From Mariniphaga sp. (GTDB taxonomy: Bacteria > Bacteroidota > Bacteroidia > Bacteroidales > Prolixibacteraceae), in the NCBI GenBank assembly GCA_025355585.1, contig JANXZJ010000193.1, forward strand, positions 98,026-162,025: 64,000 nt of DNA, written 5' to 3'. Position 1 is the stretch's first letter. The number at the start of each line of letters is the position of its first letter. The notes beneath the pieces were generated by a model, which ran no database searches, had not been told where the DNA came from, and saw only the letters and a list, made by a program, of their open reading frames with translations. This document shows positions 9,158 to 18,726 of this stretch, in pieces. The position numbers and the translations under genes are program-made.

Positions 9158-12100
9158 TTAGAAGTTCAACTGTAGACCAACTGACGTACTCTTGAAGGTT
9201 GGAATACCAACGCCTGTACGACCTGAATTATAGTTGCTGTCGTTCCACATTGAATATCCGTCAATTTCTTCAGGATCAATAGGAAGACTGCCAAGATGGT
9301 CAAATGTAAAGAAATTTTCTGCAGCTAAATAAACACGCAATTTGCTTACATGAATTTTAGTTAAGATGCTTGGAGGTAATGAGTAACCCACTGTTATGTT
9401 CTTGATTCTTAGGTACGACATGTCGAGTAAATACCGTGATTGAATTTGCATATTTAAAGCAGTATTACTGTTTGCCTGATTGTAGGGAGCGGGATAAAAC
9501 GCATTCGTTCTGTCTTCTCTCCAGAAATTCCCGGCAATAGCTTGTGGCATCGCACCATCTGATGAATTGTAACCGGCAATTGCCAGCAGACCATTTCCCC
9601 AAATATCGCGTTTGCCAACTCCCTGTACGAAAATTGAAGCATCAAATCCTTTATAATCAATACCTGCACGTACACTATATTCGTAACGTGGTGTAGAGTT
9701 GCCAATTACTTTTAAATCACCATAATCAGCGTCTCCGGCTGCGTTTTTAAGTAACCTGTTACCCGGAGTAATTATACCGTCTCCGTTCAGATCTTTGAAC
9801 TTAACGTCACCAGGACCAAAATAAAAATTCCCTGCCTGTAATTTACCCTGAGTAGCAACAGAGGCATCAGCCAATTGATTCACCTGGAAACCATCTTTCG
9901 AGGTTACCCTGATTAATTTATTGCTGCTGTCATAAGCAAAGTCACCTTTCTGATATAATCTGTCTGTTTCATAACCCCAGATTTCACCATAGGTTTTACC
10001 AACATACCATGAGTCAATGCTATTTGTTTTTCCGTATTTGGTAATTTTCGTTTCTGAATTGGCTAAGGTTGCAACAATATTAATACCGATGCCGTTTTTA
10101 AAGCGGTGATTGTAATCTGCTTGAATTTCAATACCATTTGTTCTTAAGGAACCGAAGTTGCTTTGTGGAGCCCCTGTACCGAAAGTAGCAGGTACACCTT
10201 CCTGTGGTACGATCATATTCCTCGTATCACGTCTATACCAGTCGAATCCAAATCCAAGTTCACTGTTTAAGAAACGGGCATCCATACCTAAGTCGAGTGT
10301 TGTAATATCCTGCCAGGTAACAGATGCTGAAACAGCAGCCGGAGTACCAAATTGATAAAGCTTGGCACCAGCAATTAACCAGCTGTTGTAGGAGCCACCC
10401 ATTGTTGGAATGTAAAGAGAGTTGCCCACAGATTGGTCCCCAATTGTGCCCCATGATCCGCGAAACTTTAATGCGCTTAAAGCTGGTTTTGCCCATTCCA
10501 TCCAGATTTCTTCATTTGCACGCCAACCTGCAGAGAATGATGGAAATGGTCTCCATTTCAAATCGGTAGGAAATTTTGATGTACCATCATAACGTAGGTT
10601 TGCTTCAAGTAAATACCGATCCTTGTAATTGTAGTTTAAACGTCCAAAGTAACCCAGCTGAGATTCCCAATATTCGCCGCCACTTGCAGTTTGTGTTCCT
10701 GTAGCCAGGTCAAACTGAGGGTTCGTATAATCAATTAATTGAGTAACCTGAGACCAGTTGTAGGCATATTTATAGCTTACACTGTTCATCCCCAGCATTA
10801 ATTTGAATTTATGTACTTCGGCAACATTCAATTCATATGTTGTGTTTAGGTTAATCGTGTTCCATTCATCATTTTTAGAATAACGGTAAACATGATCAGG
10901 ATTAGCACCAACGCCGGTATAGGTAGTCATCGCCAATTGATAGGAAGGCATTGCCCCTGCAGTAGTTGAAGGAACAACTTCGCCAGCATCATTTACATAG
11001 ATTCTGTTTCCGGTTGCATCATTTTTAGGAAGTGCAGCAGACCACGAATCGCGGGCTGTATAACGTGTGCCAGGTCTTTTGGTAATATATTCCTGATTTG
11101 CATGGGTATAGTCGAAATTTATTTTCCAGTCTTTAAGAGGCGTAATGATTAAACCTCCGTTTAGACTTGTGTAATTGGTTTCCTGGAATGCAGTATTGGC
11201 CTGCGCAACTTCTGATGCCGGGCTTCTGATTGGATCTCCATCTTCAGTTGACAATGGCATATTTGGCCCCCAGCGATACAGGTAATACCATGTGTCGGCT
11301 GTGGTTGAGTTTGTAGCGTAAGGATAGTTTTTAAGACGCTTGGAATACATTGCTCCAGCATAAACTCTTATCTTATCGGTTAAGTCTGTTCCCACACGAA
11401 TGGAACCGTTATACCTGTTAAATTTATCTTCTTTGGCAGGCTTTGTAATACCGGTCTGGTCCAAATATCCGACGCTAATATTGTAGTCGGTTTTGCCGCT
11501 TTTACCATTCAAAGAGAGGTTGTGTGTTTGAGTTGGTGTCCATTCTTTTACCATATAGTTATATGGATCATAAGTTCTGATACCAATTTTTTGACCGTTT
11601 GCATTTACATACCAGTCGCGTCCATAAAGCATAGGATCATTGGGTTTTACTACGCTACCATATTTATCCTGCCAAATTTTTGCTTTGTCGTAACCTTCGC
11701 GGGTAATCTGATAGAATGCACCGGCAACAGTACCACCCACACGTTCAAAAGCACTCACGGAGTATTCTAAAGCATCAAGTCCTCCCATCTCCATTTTCTT
11801 TGAGATATTCTGGAATGACAGGTTAGTTGAATATGAAACATTTACACTTTCTTTTTTCGCTCCTTTTTTGGTCGTGATCAAAATTACACCAAAAGCTGCT
11901 TTTGCACCATAGATAGATGCGGAAGCTGCATCCTTTAATATTGATATTGATTCAATATCATCAGGATTTAACATTTGAATGGATGGAATCTCAACGTTGT
12001 CCATTAGTATTAGTGGAGAAGAACCTCCCTGCATGGAACCGAACTGACCACGAATCTTCATAATTGGATCAGAACCAACTTCTCCACTTGGAATAGTAAC

Positions 12101-12547
12101 ACTTAGACCCGGAGTTGTTCCCTGAAGACCACGGCCAACATCTGCAATCGGTCTTGCTTCCAAAACCTTCGTGTCAATAGATGCTACAGCTCCTGTAAGA
12201 TTTGCTTTCTTTTGGGTACCATAGCCAACAACCACAACCTCACTCATTTCCTGAATTGATGTTTCAAGGTCAATGACGAGATTGGCAGATTTGCCGGGTT
12301 TGATCTCTTTGGGAGTCATCCCAATAAAACTGACGACAATAACTGACTCTGGTGCAATAGAAACTTTGAAGTTCCCTGAAACATCAGTAATTGTTCCATT
12401 GGTGGTACCCTTCTCAATGATGGTTACACCAGGGAGGGGTTCACTGGTCGTTTTGTCGCGAACAGTCCCGGTGAGAGTTCGCTTTTGCGCGTAGGTCACT
12501 TGAAAGACCAGGCACAAGATGAAAATGAGTGCAACTGTTTTCTTCAT
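9158..12547 (-). CDS. SusC/RagA family TonB-linked outer-membrane transporter
   Basis: I place the start at 12547, where MKKTVALIFILCLVFQ forms a clear signal peptide; the frame extends 14 codons further upstream without one. The protein has ~1129 residues. It carries a carboxypeptidase-like regulatory domain (GTVRDKTTSEPLPGV to GNFKVSI), a TonB box region (VVVVGYGTQKKANLTGAV), a plug domain with the SusC motif ISILKDAASASIYGAKAAFGV, and a C-terminal barrel ending in LQLNF. It imports SusD-bound ligand using ExbBD-TonB energy. A weak -7-like element (complement of TAAAGATA at 12661) lies upstream. Confidence 0.95.
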   Translation of the reverse strand: MKKTVALIFILCLVFQVTYAQKRTLTGTVRDKTTSEPLPGVTIIEKGTTNGTITDVSGNFKVSIAPESVIVVSFIGMTPKEIKPGKSANLVIDLETSIQEMSEVVVVGYGTQKKANLTGAVASIDTKVLEARPIADVGRGLQGTTPGLSVTIPSGEVGSDPIMKIRGQFGSMQGGSSPLILMDNVEIPSIQMLNPDDIESISILKDAASASIYGAKAAFGVILITTKKGAKKESVNVSYSTNLSFQNISKKMEMGGLDALEYSVSAFERVGGTVAGAFYQITREGYDKAKIWQDKYGSVVKPNDPMLYGRDWYVNANGQKIGIRTYDPYNYMVKEWTPTQTHNLSLNGKSGKTDYNISVGYLDQTGITKPAKEDKFNRYNGSIRVGTDLTDKIRVYAGAMYSKRLKNYPYATNSTTADTWYYLYRWGPNMPLSTEDGDPIRSPASEVAQANTAFQETNYTSLNGGLIITPLKDWKINFDYTHANQEYITKRPGTRYTARDSWSAALPKNDATGNRIYVNDAGEVVPSTTAGAMPSYQLAMTTYTGVGANPDHVYRYSKNDEWNTINLNTTYELNVAEVHKFKLMLGMNSVSYKYAYNWSQVTQLIDYTNPQFDLATGTQTASGGEYWESQLGYFGRLNYNYKDRYLLEANLRYDGTSKFPTDLKWRPFPSFSAGWRANEEIWMEWAKPALSALKFRGSWGTIGDQSVGNSLYIPTMGGSYNSWLIAGAKLYQFGTPAAVSASVTWQDITTLDLGMDARFLNSELGFGFDWYRRDTRNMIVPQEGVPATFGTGAPQSNFGSLRTNGIEIQADYNHRFKNGIGINIVATLANSETKITKYGKTNSIDSWYVGKTYGEIWGYETDRLYQKGDFAYDSSNKLIRVTSKDGFQVNQLADASVATQGKLQAGNFYFGPGDVKFKDLNGDGIITPGNRLLKNAAGDADYGDLKVIGNSTPRYEYSVRAGIDYKGFDASIFVQGVGKRDIWGNGLLAIAGYNSSDGAMPQAIAGNFWREDRTNAFYPAPYNQANSNTALNMQIQSRYLLDMSYLRIKNITVGYSLPPSILTKIHVSKLRVYLAAENFFTFDHLGSLPIDPEEIDGYSMWNDSNYNSGRTGVGIPTFKSTSVGLQLNF

Positions 12548-12706
12548 TTCATTCGATTTTTGGGTTTTGAAATTTATATCTACTGGCAATTAGAAATCCG
12601 TAATTTTCATAATGTTTGTCGATTAATAACAATTATTAGGAAAGGATTACAAATTTTCACTAAAGATAGATATTTGGATTGTATGTTGTATTACAACTTT
12701 TGAAAA

Positions 12707-14554
12707 TTATTCATTTTTTTTCAAATAAATGATTTTTCCTTCAGTAAGGGAAACATATATCATGTTTTTACTATCCAGGACAAGCTTATTGACTGCTGAA
12801 TTCCCCGCTTTGAACTTCCAGTTGATTATTTGATTGTATGGATTAATTGAAATAATTACCCCGTCCCTTGTTCCAATAAATACTTGATTATAAGTAGAAA
12901 CGATAGCACATGGGTTGTGTTCGTAACCAAATCCGGCATTTATTGACCAATTCAGTTTGAATTCATCGGCAAGTGTTGAAACCGAAATTACTGAATCATT
13001 CATTAATTTAGCATAAATCTGTGTTTTGTCTGGACTAATTCCCATTGATTCGCGGACCTGATGGGTACAGTTCCTCCAGATTTGTTTTCCTGAGACAAGA
13101 TCAATTGTTGTCATACATCTGTCAGGTGTCACAAGAAATACTTTTCCATTTGCAATTGCGGGAGTGATATTGCCAGGAGAATAAAGTAAATGTGGTTTAC
13201 CGTTATTCCATTTCCAAAGAAGTTGTCCGGTATTTTTATCGAGACAATATAAATGACGATCCCACGCACCAAAAACAACCTGTCCGGCAGATAAAGCGGG
13301 TTGACCCTGAATCAATCCGGCAATTCCTTCAAATTTCCAGACAACTTTTCCACTGGTCATGTTTATCTTATAGAAAGCGGTTGAACCCCCGCCAATGTAA
13401 AGCTTATTATTTTCTACTATTCCATCGGCTAAAACCGGTGTGCCAACTTCGACGCTCCATAATTCTTTTCCATTTTTGAAGTTAATTCCAATGATTTTCC
13501 CTTCCACAGTTCCAACTGCTACTACTTTCTTTCCATTCACAGGTGTGGAATAGATCGGGCCCTGGACATTCTTTTCCCAGATCACTTTGTTTGAAGCAAT
13601 TTTAATCGCCTTAATTGTACCAACAGAATTTCCATAAATCAATGTTTTTGAACCCACAACACAGGGACCTGTAAAAACCGAAGCAGTATCTTCCAGATTA
13701 AAGCCGACTTTGACATCAGGATAGATATCATTTATTTTAAAATCAGGCTTTTTAGAAACTGTCAAGGATGCGATGGATTCCGGTTTCAGGTAATTCAATT
13801 TTACGGTTGCAGGTTCTTTGCTCTTCCCAATCTCCTTTTGGGATACATACACCGAGTCATTCCGGAGTTCTGCAATGTTGTATCCGGGTAATTTACTTTT
13901 GGGCATCATCATTGCCCGACCCATAATTCCAGGGATACCGTCAAAGTTTAGGAGTGTAAGCCGGTGCCCGTGTCCGCAGAAGGAGAGGATGCAATTGTTA
14001 CGCTTTAAAATTCCGGTAACGCTTTCCCAGTTGCTTAATCCATCAGCCAATGGATAGTGGTTAAATGAGATCACTAGCTCGTGATTTGTTTTGGCGTGAT
14101 TCAGTTCACGGTTGATCCATTTCAGATCTTCTTGTTTTACAAGTCCGTCACCCATTCTCATAAAAGGACCTGTATTCATTCCAATCATTAAAAAACCGTT
14201 TTTTCTGAACAAGAACCTGTCGTTTCCAAACAAACGGTTAAACTGTAATCCTGCCGACTCTGACCAGTTTGTTTCGTGGTTTCCCGGAATGACGTAATAC
14301 GGCTTATTCAATTGCTTAAGGGCATCGCTTACTGCCTCAAGTTCGCCATTTGATCCGGTATTTGTCAAGTCACCGGTTACAACCACAAAATCAAATTCCG
14401 CTTTATTTATTTCATCAACAATCTGACGCAGTGCAGTATCACTCGCAGAGTTTGGATTGACGTGTAAATCGGTGAGGAGTGCGAAGGTGAGTTTTTGTCC
14501 GAATCCTGTTTGAAAGGTAAATAACAGGCTTATGATGATCAGGTAGTATTTCAA
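12707..14554 (-). CDS. Exported metallophosphoesterase fused to PQQ-type beta-propeller
   Basis: The 615-residue protein has a signal peptide ending near FQTGFGQ. Residues ~20-230 form a calcineurin-like phosphoesterase with all metal motifs visible: DLHVN, GDLTNTG, GNHET, FNHYP and GHGHR. Residues ~290-610 consist of repeated PQQ/YncE-like beta-propeller blades (GKEVW/GKVVW/GQLLWKW repeats at blade ends). The pairing suggests a periplasmic phosphodiesterase or phosphatase with a binding propeller. It lies between the dipeptide epimerase and SusC on the same strand, and has its own candidate promoter at 14636-14665. Substrate unknown; a cell-wall phosphoester such as teichoic or lipid-linked material is possible but not shown. 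Confidence 0.82.
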   Translation of the reverse strand: MKYYLIIISLLFTFQTGFGQKLTFALLTDLHVNPNSASDTALRQIVDEINKAEFDFVVVTGDLTNTGSNGELEAVSDALKQLNKPYYVIPGNHETNWSESAGLQFNRLFGNDRFLFRKNGFLMIGMNTGPFMRMGDGLVKQEDLKWINRELNHAKTNHELVISFNHYPLADGLSNWESVTGILKRNNCILSFCGHGHRLTLLNFDGIPGIMGRAMMMPKSKLPGYNIAELRNDSVYVSQKEIGKSKEPATVKLNYLKPESIASLTVSKKPDFKINDIYPDVKVGFNLEDTASVFTGPCVVGSKTLIYGNSVGTIKAIKIASNKVIWEKNVQGPIYSTPVNGKKVVAVGTVEGKIIGINFKNGKELWSVEVGTPVLADGIVENNKLYIGGGSTAFYKINMTSGKVVWKFEGIAGLIQGQPALSAGQVVFGAWDRHLYCLDKNTGQLLWKWNNGKPHLLYSPGNITPAIANGKVFLVTPDRCMTTIDLVSGKQIWRNCTHQVRESMGISPDKTQIYAKLMNDSVISVSTLADEFKLNWSINAGFGYEHNPCAIVSTYNQVFIGTRDGVIISINPYNQIINWKFKAGNSAVNKLVLDSKNMIYVSLTEGKIIYLKKNE

Positions 14555-14635
14555 TTTTATATTTTATAAGTGGCTTGTATATAGTTTTTTGGAGGAATTC
14601 TCATAGATTGTAAACGAATACATTCATAAGCCAAA

Positions 14636-14665
14636 CAAAGATAGATTGTGACGACCGAAAACAAA
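14636..14665 (-). promoter_or_regulatory. Candidate Bacteroidota promoter for the phosphoesterase gene
   Basis: On the minus strand TTTG (14662-14665) and TATCTTTG (14636-14643) are separated by 18 nt. This matches the Bacteroidota sigma consensus TTTG-N17-23-TAnnTTTG. The start codon at 14554 would leave a leader of roughly 75 nt. It could drive the phosphoesterase gene and possibly SusC/SusD beyond it. Confidence 0.55.
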
Positions 14666-14766
14666 TTAACTTCACTTATAAACCAGCCATCTTCATTAGG
14701 AAGTAAGCATCTTTATTTTGGAAGAAACGAACGAAAAGCGAAGGTGCAAATTGGAACCGGTAAAAT

Positions 14767-15906
14767 CTATTTCAACCGGATGCCAATACCGGGTAAGTCT
14801 GACAAGGTTACCTTACCATCCACAACCTGAACACCATTATAGATATCGTTACTAATCAGCAGGTTTCCATCCAGGTCTGCCCAGTCGGCCAATGGCGATA
14901 ACTGTGCTGCCGCAGAAATAGCGCATGAAGTTTCAGTCATACATCCAATCATTACTTTCATACCCATTATCTTAGCCATGTTGGCCATTTTCCAGGCATT
15001 GCGCATCCCGCCACATTTCATTAATTTGATATTAATTCCGGAGTAGACCTTGTTCGCTGCTGCAACATCATGAAGCGTTTGTACTGCCTCGTCGCCAATT
15101 ATCGGAAGCGGACTATTTTGTGTCAGCCAGGCAATATCATCTACGGCAAGTTTGCTCATGGGCTGTTCAACAAATACGACTCCTTGCGTAGCGAGCCATT
15201 GTATCATATCAAGCGCCATCTGTTTGTCTTTCCATCCCTGATTGACATCAACGCAAATGGGTTTGTTTGTTACGGACCGGATGGTCTTGATCATCTCTTT
15301 GTCGTTCTCTCTTCCGAGCTTGACTTTCAGTATTTTATATACATCGGCTTCGTGAACCTTTTCTTTGACGACTTCAGGGGTGTCAATTCCGATTGTAAAA
15401 CTCGTGTTAGGCGTTTTGTCGCGGTTCAATCCCCATAGTTTATGCCAGGGTTGTTTCACAATTTTTCCAACAAGGTCATGAAGTGCAATATCGACAGCGG
15501 CTTTCGCAGCATAATTTCCAATGGCAATATTATCAAGATATTCAATGATATCTTCCAATGCGAATGGATCGCTGAATGAAGACAAATCAACTTTTGAAAG
15601 AAATTCAGTTGCCGTTTTGTGACTTTCACCCAGGTAGGGAGGCATACTTGCTTCGCCATATCCAATCAGTCCGTCATATTCAATCTCGGTAAGCATAACC
15701 GGAGTTGTTGTTCTCGAGTTATTTGCGATTGTAAAGACATGTTTAAGCTGAAGATCATAAGGCCGGAAACGCAATTTCATGCCGGCTGGTTTTCTTGATT
15801 TTACCTTTCCTGAAGCAATATTACCTGATGCAGATATTGTACTCGGAATAATTATTGAACCGGCGACAAGTCCGCTATATTTTAAAAAGTTACGTCTGTT
15901 ACTCAT
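14767..15906 (-). CDS. Tat-exported L-Ala-D/L-Glu (dipeptide) epimerase, enolase superfamily
   Basis: The 379-residue protein begins with a twin-arginine signal (NRRNFLKYSG, hydrophobic stretch to about residue 27). The rest is a muconate-lactonising-enzyme type barrel. The catalytic pair is the KVK motif at 194-196 and Lys294. Metal ligands are Asp220 (VDVNQG), Glu247 (VEQP) and Asp272 (GDE), and DLDG near 344-347 matches the dipeptide-epimerase specificity region. It should convert L-Ala-D-Glu from peptidoglycan into L-Ala-L-Glu. The 5' end is 20 nt from the NlpC/P60 gene, which would release that dipeptide. The export signal is unusual compared with cytosolic E. coli YcjG. Confidence 0.85.
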   Translation of the reverse strand: MSNRRNFLKYSGLVAGSIIIPSTISASGNIASGKVKSRKPAGMKLRFRPYDLQLKHVFTIANNSRTTTPVMLTEIEYDGLIGYGEASMPPYLGESHKTATEFLSKVDLSSFSDPFALEDIIEYLDNIAIGNYAAKAAVDIALHDLVGKIVKQPWHKLWGLNRDKTPNTSFTIGIDTPEVVKEKVHEADVYKILKVKLGRENDKEMIKTIRSVTNKPICVDVNQGWKDKQMALDMIQWLATQGVVFVEQPMSKLAVDDIAWLTQNSPLPIIGDEAVQTLHDVAAANKVYSGINIKLMKCGGMRNAWKMANMAKIMGMKVMIGCMTETSCAISAAAQLSPLADWADLDGNLLISNDIYNGVQVVDGKVTLSDLPGIGIRLK

Positions 15907-15926
15907 CCTTTGATAGTTTAGTGTGA

Positions 15927-17093
15927 TTAATACCAGTTGTTTAGCTTTACCGGCAGATTTCCTTGCTCTGACGGTACGCCAATAATCCTTCTTGCACCAA
16001 CGAGGATAGAACTTAAATGCTTACTGTAGTTCTCTCTTTTAGGGTCGAGACTATTGATCCGAACAAATCCTGATGAATGAATGACTTCGCTATTACCAAT
16101 GTATATTCCGGTGTGGGTCACCCGGTAAGGATCTTTTGACCCGAAATAGAGCAAATCACCTTTTTGAAGTTTATCCCAGCCGGAAGTGATATCAATTTCT
16201 TCACCATGTTTAGCCTGTTGCGAAGCATCGCGTTCGAGAATAACCCCGTTCAGAAAGCAGACCGTTTTCACAAAACCACTGCAGTCCACACCCTTCGAAG
16301 AGGTTCCTCCCCACAAATAGGGGAATCCCAAAAAACGTTCACCTGTTACAATCATTTTTTCAGGAGTCAAATTGACGCTGTCTTTCCATGCTTTAAAACT
16401 CAACCAATTCTGATTAGAAACATAACCCGATCTTCCATCCGGGAGGATCACTTCCGTAATGTTCTTACTATCAGTGTTTTTAACAACGATGGCGCCTGCC
16501 ACAAGGTCACTTATCACGTTAGTAAGCTTATTGTCGCCCGAAATAACACCGTAGGTGTCTGTATAAATAATCCTATCAGCATTTCTCCAATCGTTGATCT
16601 CTGATCGGTTCATTTGTTTTACTGATGATTCATTTGTCCATGAGATGTAATGATCGGGTGTCTGAACCAAAAGCCATCCGTCGTTTTCCTTTAAAATCCG
16701 AACGGGAGTGCCCATGATTGCCTGGGATGCCAACTCAGCTGAATGGGCCGGTTTACTTCTAAGATTCGCTACACTCAACGATACAACTCCCCAGTTTTTT
16801 TCCAGTAAAATAGTATCAGGGAGTATTTCAACACTGTCAATTACGGTAATCCCTTTACCAGTCAAAAGCTCCAATACTTCTGCTTTTGCACCTGGAAATA
16901 ATGATTCCCCTTTCAAAACCATTTGATTGGTTTTTCCTTTGACAAGCGTAATGTCACAAATCCCTACCCGTTTATCGGGAACCCATCGTTTGGCAATTCC
17001 ATTGATCTCAGTTTGCAATGGTTCGACTGAACGCGGCTGACAACTGATCAACAGGGTTAAAAGGACAACTGAAATGGATGTAATAATCTTCAT
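15927..17093 (-). CDS. NlpC/P60 family cell-wall peptidase lipoprotein (YkfC-like)
   Basis: The 388-residue protein has a lipoprotein signal with lipobox LLISC (Cys18). Two SH3-like domains are likely at about 100-160 and 170-230. Residues ~245-370 form the NlpC/P60 papain-like domain with catalytic Cys271 in GVDCSGFVKTV, His327 in RVTHTGIYIG and a third polar residue at His339. The arrangement matches dipeptidyl-peptidase VI/YkfC, which cuts gamma-D-Glu-diamino-acid bonds in free murein peptides and leaves L-Ala-D-Glu. The epimerase that uses this product is the next gene, 20 nt away. Probably periplasmic, lipid-anchored. Confidence 0.87.
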   Translation of the reverse strand: MKIITSISVVLLTLLISCQPRSVEPLQTEINGIAKRWVPDKRVGICDITLVKGKTNQMVLKGESLFPGAKAEVLELLTGKGITVIDSVEILPDTILLEKNWGVVSLSVANLRSKPAHSAELASQAIMGTPVRILKENDGWLLVQTPDHYISWTNESSVKQMNRSEINDWRNADRIIYTDTYGVISGDNKLTNVISDLVAGAIVVKNTDSKNITEVILPDGRSGYVSNQNWLSFKAWKDSVNLTPEKMIVTGERFLGFPYLWGGTSSKGVDCSGFVKTVCFLNGVILERDASQQAKHGEEIDITSGWDKLQKGDLLYFGSKDPYRVTHTGIYIGNSEVIHSSGFVRINSLDPKRENYSKHLSSILVGARRIIGVPSEQGNLPVKLNNWY

Positions 17094-17192
17094 ATATCAG
17101 AAAATTGTATCTTGTATGACATCTTTTAGAAATGCAAATGTAATATTAATTCATTCGCCGATTAAGTTTCAAAATATGTTTTAAAGCAGCGG

Positions 17193-18629
17193 TTAATATT
17201 CAACATTCATCCGGTAATTCCACTGATTGAAATAGAGATTACCTCCTTCCCATTCAACTTCACCTCTTTGGAAATCATAAGGTTCGCTTCGTGGAAATTT
17301 CTTCTCTGGAATAAACCGGCTTCCAATTGCATCGTTTATAATCAAACGGTATGCATCGATTCCGCTAATATAAAACTCTTTCTCGTGTAAATCCGCAGAA
17401 TTCTGAAGATTAAACGACATATCCAACGGAACCCAGCCAACACCATTGTAATAAACTTCGCACCAGTCATGCAGGTTTACCTCATTTGGATGCATCATCC
17501 AGCCACTCTGCCATTTGACAGGTAACTTCTGAAACCTTGCCATCGCCATAAATAACATTGTTTGCATACCGCAATCACCTCGTCGATTGGTCAGAACATA
17601 TCCAGGGATAAATGGCATGATTGAATACTCCAAGGCACCCGTCCAGATAATATGGTCATTGATCCAATAATAGAGCCTTCTCACTTTTTCAGCAGGATTT
17701 GAGGTGATACCCACTATGCTGTCAGACAATTGCTTAATCTCATTTGCGAACACGATTTGCGGATGTTGTTCTCCTGTATATTTCTTGAAAATCAGGGAGG
17801 TTGTGTCATAAGGGAGAATCTTAAATTGGCTCAGATCAAAATATTGAGCCTTGGACTGATACGTAAACTGAATCTCAAAAACAGTGGGTTTACCTTTGGA
17901 AGCTGGTTGCTCTGTATAAATTGAACGTTGTTCAACTGTATCAGGAGCAATATAATGGTTTTCAGGTACAGTTTTTAAAAGTACAACATTACCCTGACGA
18001 TCATGCACTTCGCGAGGCCATGGTAACCAGCATCTGACAGTTTTTCCTTCAGGAACGACATCAGCATTAACTGTCAGTTGGTATGTGACTTTCATTTTAA
18101 CAGGGAATACAGGTTTTCCATCAGATTTGCTTTCGGCAATCACCTTTCGCGAATGTTCGAGACACAACAACGAGAGTTTGTCCTGAATAAATCCTTTTGA
18201 GCCATTTTGTTTGGATCGCTGGCTTTGGAGGATTAATTTCAGATTTGAAATGGATCGTTTGAAATAGTGTTTCTCGCCGTCAATGACCTTATATTCAAGC
18301 CAGTTGTTTTTCTCCCAGATTATTCTCTCCTTTTGCGAATATTCACCAAATTCCTTTTTGAGACGGGCTTCAATTTCAGGTTCTGTCATAGAGAAATCTG
18401 ACATGATTCGATTGTTCATATCAATTGAGGAAGAAAGCTTTATGCTGGTTAATGAATCAGGATTTCCATGGTTTAATAAAGAATCAGCCCAATGATTTGC
18501 AAGCGTCAACTGCCCTTTTTCATTAGCCATTTCGATATCGGTTAATGTGTGGCTTTCCGGTACCTGACGATGGCAGCCGATAACCACAATTAAAATAATA
18601 ACAGAGAAACAAATTGTAATACTCTTCAT
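17193..18629 (-). CDS. Transglutaminase-like lipoprotein
   Basis: The 478-residue protein starts with a lipoprotein signal (lipobox VVIGC, Cys19). The transglutaminase-like core at about 310-410 holds an intact triad: Cys353 (RRGDCGMQTM), His387 (NLHDWCEVYY) and Asp403 (PLDMSF). An Ig-like or beta-rich region (about 180-265) precedes it. In bacteria such domains act as cysteine peptidases or amidohydrolases. It is the first minus-strand gene of the cell-wall locus and is divergent from the NamZ gene, so a role on murein peptides is likely but unproven. The exact reaction is not known. Confidence 0.8.
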   Translation of the reverse strand: MKSITICFSVIILIVVIGCHRQVPESHTLTDIEMANEKGQLTLANHWADSLLNHGNPDSLTSIKLSSSIDMNNRIMSDFSMTEPEIEARLKKEFGEYSQKERIIWEKNNWLEYKVIDGEKHYFKRSISNLKLILQSQRSKQNGSKGFIQDKLSLLCLEHSRKVIAESKSDGKPVFPVKMKVTYQLTVNADVVPEGKTVRCWLPWPREVHDRQGNVVLLKTVPENHYIAPDTVEQRSIYTEQPASKGKPTVFEIQFTYQSKAQYFDLSQFKILPYDTTSLIFKKYTGEQHPQIVFANEIKQLSDSIVGITSNPAEKVRRLYYWINDHIIWTGALEYSIMPFIPGYVLTNRRGDCGMQTMLFMAMARFQKLPVKWQSGWMMHPNEVNLHDWCEVYYNGVGWVPLDMSFNLQNSADLHEKEFYISGIDAYRLIINDAIGSRFIPEKKFPRSEPYDFQRGEVEWEGGNLYFNQWNYRMNVEY

Positions 18630-18726
18630 TTATTGAACTCTTTTTCTAATTTTACGATTGTTGTAATACAAATTTAAAATTACACATTTTGTGCTGATTT
18701 CAAACTGTTTTAAATTTAATCCTATT

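Noticed and set aside
18691..18726. The upstream GTG as the start of the NamZ gene
   Set aside because: It would place a non-hydrophobic segment before a complete signal peptide beginning at ATG 18727.
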